Origin: Acanthaster planci
Lineage: Eukaryota > Echinodermata > Asteroidea > Valvatida > Acanthasteridae
Assembly: GCF_001949145.1 (NCBI RefSeq)
Contig: NW_019091404.1
Coordinates: forward strand, 3,253,502 to 3,317,501
DNA length: 64,000 nucleotides
Direction of reading: 5' to 3'
Every line of letters begins with the position of its first letter. Position 1 is the stretch's first letter. A model generated the notes under the pieces. It ran no database searches, was not told the DNA's origin, and saw nothing but the letters and a program-made list of their open reading frames with translations. The position numbers and the translations under genes were made by a program. This document shows, one piece after another, positions 51,301 to 61,400 of this stretch.

Positions 51301-52242
51301 AACACAAGTAAAACTTAAAGACCAAAACATACATCAATGGGTGTTTTACAGGTTGCGGGGAAAAAAATCAAGTTTTATGTTAACAAATCTAAGCAAAAAA
51401 TTACAAATATAGTGTACAGTGACAACTAAAAAAGTAAAGTAAAAAAGTAATCTAAGTAACAAGTGAGGGAAAACTTTGGATAGAAAAATATATTTTCAGT
51501 TTCACTAACTTAGTAATAAGCCTAGTGCCTAAGAGTTCTATGAGTATGCCTAAACAAGAAAGGTTGTTCTGATGATAACTGGTCCACAGTCTCTCAATCT
51601 GCTACAGAGCAACACCCGGAAACGACAGATTTTATAACAAAGAAGCCATTTTGGGTCATGTGTCCTGAATATATCGTATTCACTGTAATCTGTTGAATGG
51701 GGTGGTGCCAGACTATTTTGGGTTCCAAGCCTCACTTTCATATTTTAAAGATCTGGTTCAAAACATTTCGATACAATGCTAGATCACAAATTTTAAACTA
51801 TTCACCAGTGTAAATGACATGACAGTAATTTGCAATGACTTTTGATATCACAGCTTTTATTTTTAAGTTTCTAAACTAAAAAAATTATCTTGCTTTCAAT
51901 TCAATACGGTCGACTTGTGAATAATACCAATGTCACTGTGCTTCTGGACAGACAATGCTGGTATGCAAATTTATGCAATAAGCAAAGAATAGCTGGGTAC
52001 CAGTCATGAGTGTTACATGTGTACATAGCTTTGAGAGCTTGTTGGTGTCCTCATTTTAAGGTGAAAAGAATGTGTCAATAGTTAACATTATAGAAGCAGA
52101 TTACAGCAGATTCAGACATCATTTTAGCAAAATGCTCATGGATAAAGATTTGCATAGCAGTTACTCAAGGTTAGAAATCTGCTGAGGAGAGGCAATCAAC
52201 AGGCATGCATACTACACACAATGACAGACAGATGAGTTAGTA

Positions 52243-52422
52243 CAGTCCAACCTCTTTAATAAGAAGATCAATCCTTTGGACTTTGCGGATGACTTTGTTG
52301 AAACAGGTCCCTTGTATTATTAGAAGTGAATACAGAGAATAACAAAGGATTGGGATCTAAAAATTCCCTTGTTATAAACTGAATGCTGTATTGAGAGTCC
52401 ACTTATTAACGAAGTTTGACTG
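52243..52422. mobile_element. MITE with TA target duplication (pogo-like ends)
   Basis: CAGTCCAACCTCTTTAATAAG at the left and CTTATTAACGAAGTTTGACTG at the right are near-perfect inverted ends, each flanked by TA. 180 bp, no ORF. Ends of this kind are typical of Tc1/mariner-pogo non-autonomous elements. Confidence 0.75.
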
Positions 52423-52816
52423 TACAGGAGTAAATATACTACATGAACATGTCTACGTAGTCATCTTATAGATTACATTCAGTCAATTTTCATTTGGCTG
52501 AAGAAAATCAGCATTACTTACATACAAGCTGTAGAAATGCACAAAGCACTCACAGATATTCCAATCAAACATGCAAGTATCTAAAATTATCCTTGACACA
52601 AAAGCTGTCATTTGAAAATCTCTGACAAACATTAAAATGCTTAGGTTTAGAACTGAACATTATAAAGAATATAAATTCCATGGACAAACTGGAATGAAAT
52701 AAAATATCTACAACTTCTTAAGGTATTACACTCTGTGTTTACACACTCATGAAGGTACCTATTCCTATCAAATTACTAACAATGGTTAAGAACCTTCTGG
52801 TTCATATCATAATTTT

Positions 52817-53021
52817 CAGTGTTGTAGTTGAGTCCTTCACAAGTCCAGTCACACGTTCAGTCACAAAGGCAGTCGTAAGTAACAATGTGAACAATGATAG
52901 AAAAATGCTTTTGTCACAGCTCATTTGAATAGCTTGTGAATTGGCTTAAGACTGAATGACTTGTGATTGGTCTTTAATACAGGACTGGCAGGGACTTATG
53001 ACTGACTCAAATACAACACTG
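52817..53021. mobile_element. MITE with CAGTGTTGTAGTTGAGTC ends
   Basis: Left end CAGTGTTGTAGTTGAGTC, right end GACTCAAATACAACACTG; 17 of 18 bases pair. 205 bp. A related copy lies at 58238-58402. hAT-like by its CAG ends, which is only a guess. Confidence 0.7.
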
Positions 53022-53926
53022 ATTTCTTCCTTTTGAAACGAATTCTTTACAAGATGTGATGTGATTGAAACGAATTGAGATCATTTCATTTTTATACAAA
53101 TAAATTTGAAAACTGACAAGGCAAAATCAAACCAATTTTCAATCATGGTGCCCAACATTTTCCTGATGAATAAGGCTTTTCTCTAGTGCTATGTCTAGGT
53201 CTGAACCCATTGAAAAGATGCAGGGAAACGGTGACAACAGCCATAGCTGTAGCCCCGAAAGCAATTTCGGACACAGCCTTAAACACTTACTGTTACATTT
53301 GGAGATCAACATAATACAAGCAGGTAACAGATAACACATTGGCAGTTTTGAGTGAATATTTTTCAGTTTGAATAAATAGTTAGTAGACAGCATAACATCA
53401 CTAAACTTACAAAATCAGGTCACCTTAAATGTCCCTCTCATCCAACGACATCCTCAAAAGTGTAGCAGCACATTTTAGAGGATCTTACCAGATTGAGGGA
53501 GGCACTACCAATCCACCTGTGTGGGTTCTGACATTTCTTCAGAGTCCCACTGCAACGAGTAAAGCCACAGAGTTCATGTGCAGTGTTGGACTTTTGAGGA
53601 TTAAGGAAGGTTCTTGCAAAAGATGCCTTGGATGATGAGATTCCTCCCAAAATGCTTGTCATAGCAACGGACTATTAAGTACTAAGCTGAGAATTTAATT
53701 AAGAGGTAATAAGCCAACCAATTATTCCCAAGGCAAACAGGAGCATCCTGACGTGCAATCTGTATTCAAAAATAAATCATCATACAATATGTAACTCTTG
53801 AAAGTAACTAAAAAACAAACAGCGAAAAACAAAATCCCACTTCCTCTCAAAACATTAAAAATACTTAATGTCTAGAAATACCCTTTGCTCTTCATAAGCT
53901 CCCTCCCGCCTGGTGAAGGGGGATGT

Positions 53927-54533
53927 TTTAACCACAGGCTGCCGGGTGGAATTTACAAATGTAATATGCACTGCCGGGCAATTTTTCCATATTTTCCTTA
54001 TTCAAAAATCTGAAAAAATTCATAAGTTCATTTACTAGATATTTACACCCACACAAATGACTGTCTGGTGGCTACTCTAAGTTGACAGGCAACCTCCGTT
54101 GAGGCCCAAGTTTTTCCACCAGGCCTGCTGCCTAGTAAAGAGAGCCTAGATTGTGCGGTGTTATGCAATTTCTTTTGTTCCCGAAATTGGCCCAGTGCGT
54201 TGCTGAATGCCAGTGGCGTCTTTTCAAATGTGGCTGGATAAGTGTGCAGTGGTACTTTATCGCTCATAGCTAGAGTGCTGGAGCATTTTTTTCCCCGCTG
54301 ATAATCCGCGGGCGCTGAATGCCGCAAACAAAGGTATACTGTTTCAAAATAATGACGGATTACCTCCGCTAATGCCAACTGTAAAATTATGGCAAATCCC
54401 AGCAGCTTGGTCTTTTGTTCCGAGTACCATTTTTTGTTACAAGGCCCAGCTCCTTTGTCCAATTTCGGGCACCCCGGCTATGCATACAAACCCAAGGTGC
54501 CCGGTTCCGGAAACCCCGGCACCGAGTGGTTAA
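53927..54533. mobile_element. 600-bp element with TTTAACCAC inverted ends
   Basis: Left end TTTAACCACAGGCTGCCGGG, right end CCCCGGCACCGAGTGGTTAAA. They pair over about 20 bp with mismatches. Non-coding. A second CGGGCA-type block lies inside. Confidence 0.5.
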
Positions 54534-55328
54534 AGCCAATTCACAAGAAGCGATGTCTTCAGAGTAAATACTTGAATCTCAAGAATTGTATTGCTTTTTC
54601 CAAATCTTTTCCACAACACCATAAGTTAAATATCTAAGGCAATTGAGGCATGCGGAAAATATAGGCAGCATTTCCATGGCAACGCATCAGTGTATCAGTA
54701 ATGATGCCAGTACCTTCCTTGCATTTTGTCATGATCCTTCTGTCAACACTCATCTCATCAAATTTCCCGTTCCCTTTCAGCATTGTCATCATTTATATGC
54801 TTTCCAGCTCTCCTCTCAGTTTCCTGTTTGAAAAACACAAACCATTTGTTATAACTCAATTTTTCTGTTACACTTCTGCGTTTTGTACAGAGTTCTACAG
54901 TCCAGCATTCATCTCATTTGACTGCCACTCAAGCGCCAATTCTTAGAATATTGTCACTCTCCACAATGCAAAATTAAAACAAAACTAAATGTAAGGCATC
55001 GATGCACAGCTGTTCCATGTTTCGGTATTTACACCTGTTTTACAATGGCAGGCAGGTTGATAATTGACACTACTCTTACAAGAAATCATAAACTGAATGC
55101 AAATAATCTTACAGCAAGATCGTACAGATCAACCCATTCCAATCGACAGGCAACCCTCTTTGACACATGCAATTTCTAATTCATAGAACTGTTCTGTTAA
55201 ACCAAAATGCAAATGATTATAATCCTTCAGGCGAACACTGTCACTTCAAACAATATCCATGATTAAGCACAGCAAACTTTCCAAACTTAAAAATGTAGTA
55301 CACACAGATTAATAAATCAAGTCACTGC

Positions 55329-55475
55329 TCAGTCATAATGTGCTGTACCATGCTGTTGCATTTGATATGGAATCAAAGAAACATCAAAACAATTCCACGG
55401 GGAATCCCCAAATCTTACTTCACTTTCTAAATCTTGGTCATCATCGAGTGAAAAATATCTCTCTGGTGCCTTCCA
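55329..55475 (-). CDS. GOLIM4-like last coding exon
   Basis: Acceptor CATTTGTTCATAG; WKAPERYFSLDDDQDLES to QQHGTAHYD and TGA. 48 codons, phase 0 start as needed. No vertebrate counterpart of these last residues is recognised. Confidence 0.65.
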   Translation of the reverse strand, partial: WKAPERYFSLDDDQDLESEVRFGDSPWNCFDVSLIPYQMQQHGTAHYD

Positions 55476-58400
55476 CTATGAACAAATGACGAGAGTTTTT
55501 CAAGTCCAGTTAACAAGGTTACTCCTAAGATTCAGTGATAAAAAGATTTTCTCCCTAAAAGATAGACTTGACTCAAATTGGGATCTCTGTGACGACTTGA
55601 TTCAAGTCTACCTAAAAGATGCATTTACACTACCAAAATGCAAGGTACAAAGTCAAGAAATGTTCCCTGAATCCCAATTTGGTTCATGAGTTGGTATTTG
55701 ATGACTGTATTTTAATTTACACAACTTTGGATTCTGTCGGATCAAAGGATAAGGAGTGGCATATTGTTGGCATGTTGGGAGACAAAACTAAATATCTGAC
55801 GTAAAAGTAATTTTTTAGATGTATACTGATCTACATAGGTCTGTGCCGAACTGATCTGCAGTAGATTGGACTAGGTTTGAGCCTCCAAAAGAAGTTGAAG
55901 TGGTCTTCTTAGCTAAAAAATGGGACAAATTGAAGGTTAAGTTGGGCACCTGGGGGTCAGGTGGAATTGACTAATGAGCAAGAAGAACTTTGGTTGATAA
56001 CCTTACCTGGTTAAACACATTATCCTCTTGATGGGCTGGAACTAAAGCTGAAAAGGAAATATTCAAATACTCTTCAGCATGATTTGATGATGGAGTATGT
56101 ACAGCTCAAAAACAAACCATTATTCCTCAATTTGTTACTGCATTTAAATATACCTACATTTTTTCATTTTAAATTAGATTTGAGGATAAGGTTGCTGTAG
56201 TTGACAGTCATATCCAAAGTTTGGTTTGTTTTTGAAAGTCGTGCTCACAAAGAGGACTTTGCTAGAAACCTCAGGTCATAAGGTCTGATACACAATATGG
56301 GCAATTCACAATGCAGAGTGCCACCAAGAAGTTGTCATGGAGAGGCCTTCTCTCAGTGCATTATGGGATAATCGACGAAGTCTCATTTGCTATTACTGCG
56401 CTGTGTGCAAAAAACTTGAATTTTTTCCCAACGTTTATTTATCTCGGTTAAAAATTCAAACTTGCTTATTGCAAACAGGTGTTAGGTAATCAAAATGGTT
56501 TTGTATAGTACAGGAAATGCCTCAATCAAATATCCCCAAATTATGTACGAAGTGCGCTTAATCGCAGCACCATGTTGACCGTAAACTTGAGAAGTGGCCT
56601 GTCTGTGGCAAACTCTTGGTGGCACGTTGTATTGTGAATTGCTTGTATTGATCACAACACTATGGCAAGGGAAATCATGCTTGTTATCCTTGTCAAATTA
56701 TGCTTGGTAAAAGGACCATGTGATGACTAATTGCAAATTTCAATTCCTACTTACCTTGAGGGTCAGGTAACTGCACTTGCTCGTCAACATCTGGGTTGTC
56801 TACATCACCGATGTGAACACCAGGCGCTTGGACTTGGTTACCAGTCTCAGGTTTTCTGTGTTTTACATCAAAATCAAAGACCCCAAAAAGAAATTAATCT
56901 TTGCAAGAAAATATATCAGCTGGAAAAAAATATCTTCTACAGAAAAAAAAGCACACTGCACCTAACTTGATCCTTGCTTTCCCCTTGGGATCTTGGCTAG
57001 GAGGTGGCAGAAAGGTGTAGGGGTCAATCGGTTTAGTTCAAAGTATTTTTATCTTATGGTGTCCCTGACACCTCAGCTTGTGTGGATCGGTTTTGGGGGA
57101 TCATTATTGATTTTGGAAGACTTTGTGTCTTGTTTTTCATGTCTAAAATTGAAGATTCTCTTTTCTATGTCAAAGGAAACCTGAACCCAAGGCACAAGCA
57201 CGTAATTACACTGACCAGCAAAACTAAGGCTGAATGAGAAATGAGATTCTAGAGATTGTTTATGAGTTGTACTGACTTCTGAACGTTGCTTTCATCTCTG
57301 TCATCTTCGTTATATTGTTTATCTTCAGTATCCTCCCCATCTTCATTGTTGATATCGATTTCTTGTTGCTCCTCATCCCATTGGTTAGGCTAAAAGCAGA
57401 CAGGAAATGAGTACAGGAAAGGATGACTTTTTTTTTTCACGAAGAAAATTGTGATGTGTTCTAACACACCTTCGTGATCTGCCAATGAATAACACCAACG
57501 TTTCTTGACCTAAAATTTACTTCCCCTTTCAATGGCGAACCTTTTCTGGATAAAGAGAATGGGTTTGGCCATGAAAGTACCTATATAGGGTTACACTTAA
57601 TGTGGATTTCGGTAGCTTCAAGAAGTTATCCAGCAAAACAGATACTGGGCTAAACAATTGAAAGAAAATAATTTTTTTATTAATTGAGAAAAATGATGGA
57701 TATTTTCAGCTTACCTTCTGGCCTGCACCACCAACTCTCTCAAACATGTTACCTGTTAAAAAAGACAAACGAGATAAGAAATCGATATCCAAAAAATCAG
57801 ATCAAGAACGGAAAAGAGGAAAAAGCAGAATATTAACAATGGCTTGCTACTTATACTGTGACACAGTTATCTTGTATGAGGTTTGTACTGTAGCAGCTAG
57901 TTTTAAAGTGCAACCTCGTTCCCACGAGTACGATTCTGCTGTGCCATGTTGGTTCCCGGCACCATGCCCTTCGCAATCTTTGAAGCAATGTGCACGAAGC
58001 CTGTGGAGTCAAGGTTGACTTAAGTGACCTTACATGTATGAAGTCAGTGTCTATGAATTAACTTGAATAAAATGGAAGAGATTTTTCTTCTTTATGAGTG
58101 CATTAGGAAGCAAGCCAGTAGGAGGAGAGCGTGTCTTTAATGTGAATTGACCTAAATAAATTGGAACAGATGTTTCTCTTTATCAGGTAAACGTGCATTG
58201 CTAGGGATGTGCTTTCCAATCTAACCACAAGGTACCCAGTGTACACGTAACAACTGAGTCTTGAGACAAACAGAAGAAACTTTAAGACCAACACAAGACC
58301 TCCAGTCTGAATTCAAGTCACAAGCTATTCAACTGAACTGCAACAAAGCATTCCTTTGTCATTGTTCACTGTGACTTGTGACTGGTTTCAACTACAACAC

Positions 58401-61400
58401 TGCAAAGTACAAAGGAGGAATATTTATCCACGCAGCTTACCAAACCTAATCTTTGAAATTCCATTAAATTTGAAAGATACAGTACTTCAGGATTGGATAG
58501 GTACAGCTCTGCCACTGTTTCTGTACGTAAGGCTTGATGCCCCAGGAAAAGTTACAATACAAAGAGTGCGCCATTTTACTCTGAGAGAATAAAAAATTCT
58601 GGAATCTTCAGATAACTTTCTTGGCTAGGTCTCACCTTTGCCTAATCTTAGCCGTTTGCGATGTTCTCTCTTCATTTCTTCTTCTCTCTGTTTCTGCATC
58701 TTGGCAGCATAATCTTCCTCTCCCTCATTCCTGGCTTCATCCTCGCCTTGTTGAGGCTGTAGAGCCACCTGCTGCTGTGCGTCTTGCTCTGCCTTCTGTC
58801 GTTCTTCTTCTGCTAGCTGATCTTCAGCTCGCTTCTGTTGAAATCCCATTCCTTGCCTCCGCATGTCATCTTGCCTTCAGCAAGATGAGGGAACAGAGAG
58901 GCCAGAGAGTGGTTGATATATCTTTACTACTATTCTAAGAGTTTCATCACGAAGTGTAAAAACCAACAGTCAATAGAATCCGTAAAAGGTGAGAAATTGA
59001 CTCACTTGTTGAATAGTTTCTGCCTGTTTTGTTCCCATATATTTCCTTGTTGCTGGGCATTGTCCTTGGCTGGATCTCCAGGCTGTCCTTCATTTGTCTC
59101 ATCAGGATGGTTCTCCCCACCACCGTCAGGTTGCTCCTACAGTCAACAATTCATTGATTTGACTACATAGGTGATGTCACAAAATGTTGCCAACTTGAAA
59201 TCCGAGGATGTGGAGCATCAGTGTTAAATTAACAAAAACAAATAAATGAATAAACTTGTGAGAGGTGAATGCTTAGGGTCCTCCTCCTCCCAAACATTCC
59301 TCATCAGTCTTCATCTACTCTGAGCTCCCAAACCTTCATCTTTAGAGACAATCTGCGTACATTCCTCCTTGTTACCTGTTGCGCTTCCTCCTGTCTACGC
59401 CTCTCCGCATCCTGCTCGTCTCTTATCTCTTGCTCCTTCATGACTCGCTCCTGATTCTGTAAAGCTTCTCTCTGCTGTTGTTCAGCCTCCTCCCTCCGTC
59501 GCTCTTCTTGCTCTCGACGGACCCTGTCTTCTTCAGCCTCTTTCAGGTCATCCTCATCATTAGGCTCAATCCTCCGAGCCAGTTGCTGTGAATAAGAAAA
59601 CAAAATGTGACAAAAGGATTTTTGAAATTCTAGCACGACGCTCAGCCCATCTGAGATGACAACATTGTTATCCAGCATAAGCAACAACCTGGGTTTACAA
59701 CTACAGATAGACAAGTTTCAAATTTACAGTATTTACAAGTGAAAAATCATTTGGTTGAGAAGGGAAGTTATAACAAACAGGTACATAGCTGCAATTAACA
59801 GGTGCTAGAATGGACAAACAGTTGCATGGCTGAGTAAAAAATAACCAGTAATGCTGTATTAATACAAACACTGGATGAGTGACTGTAATGAAAAAATGGA
59901 AACGGTAGACAGGTAACCACAGGCTGTCAAAATGCACAGGCGGCCAAATTGATGAGAAGATGGCCACTTTACACAGGCTGCCAACATGCAGAGGTGATCA
60001 GGTGGCTGCATGTACATTACACAGGTTGCCATAGTATACAAGTGGCAACCACAGACAGGTACAGAAACATAACATGTACATGTGGCGATAGACAAGGACA
60101 TGGCATTATTTTAATAAATAAGAAGCATTAAAGCAAAGCTGGATGCTCTAAAAAATCACCGTTCATTTCCTTGTCAGTGTTGGCAGGTGCACAATGATTT
60201 TTCCATCATTAAAAGGACATTACATGATTATTTCCTGCAAGCTACTACATCTATGAACATTAATAAGGCATTGTAACACTACTGTGTGTTTAATGATGGT
60301 GTGTTACAGAACAGAACAATAAATTACGGGACTTTGAATTTGAGTGGCTGGTCATAATTAAAATCTACAAAGTCTCAAGGATATGACCACTTAAATATCA
60401 AAAAGCATTGATACACAAACAAAAGCATGCAGAAGATGTTATGTGTGTAGTTTTGGTTTCTGTTCTCATTGTGACTAGCCATGAGGAACTCAAAGCTCTA
60501 AAATGGAAACTGAATTATGTTATTGACTTAAAGGGCAAGATAAACAGCCAAAACTAAAAAAGCCTTTCATGAACATGGAACATTTAGCCTCTCAAACTAA
60601 CACAGTTATACGGAAGCCTACAATATACTGGAGAAAATAAAATTCATTTCAAACATTCAGCTGACATTTGTTCATTTTTACGAGAGAAATTTGTGACACT
60701 GTGCTAAAACCAGATACTCTCTTGCGAAGCAAAAATGAAGTTTGATAAGGAATCTTATTGAAGACAAAAGGAAGAAAAGCTGACACTGTGCTTGAGTTGT
60801 GTGCGACCTTTTTCTCTCACATCAGACTGCCCTTTTTTGACTCTTAGAAAAGTCTGGTTTAGCCAAAAGACATCACGTTGGGTTGATGAATGTTTAACAA
60901 ACATAACCTGTAATCCATCTCTATGGACTATGATGAGCCAACTGAAGAATGCATTAGCTGTGGGTTAGTAAGTTAGTGAATGAGCTGACATGCGTGCATC
61001 AAGACAGCGCAATATCCTCTATCCATCCACAGTCTGGATACCTGCCGCTTGGTGTTACCATTCTTGGCTGCCGCTTGCCGATTGGCTCGGTTTTGTTGGC
61101 GTTTGAGCTGATATTTTCGGAGCAGCTCTTGCTGCTGTTGGTAATAACGCTTCTCTTGTTCCCTCTTTTTGAGTAGCTCCTTCAAGTTGTCTTTGCCTCT
61201 GTCAGCTTTCTCGTTAACCTGAGCATAAACGATCAGTTCACTTGAAGCTGCCCAAACATGAAGAGTTCAACCACTTTTGTCCACCTATGGCTCTTAGGAC
61301 TGAATCCATAACGTTGAAAAGTGTGTTCACGGTAACGTAATCTACCTGCATTTCAGTGCAGTCAAACTGTCAAATTTGGCTGCTGTTGCCACAGTTACAA

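Larger units (their letters stand above)
48200..55328. other. convergent intergenic region, CDK11 to GOLIM4-like gene
   Basis: 7 kb between two convergent stops. Holds the CDK11 3' UTR, a CpG-richer patch at about 49380-50060, and MITE-like elements at 52243, 52817 and 53927. A minus-strand polyA signal for the next gene could be TTTATT at 50427, which would imply a long 3' UTR. No coding gene is supported. Confidence 0.5.

Noticed and set aside
58625-58864. Gene starting at MRRQGMGFQQKR on the minus strand
   Set aside because: It is an internal exon. The frame and phase join to NIWEQNRQKLFN of the exon at 59006-59136.
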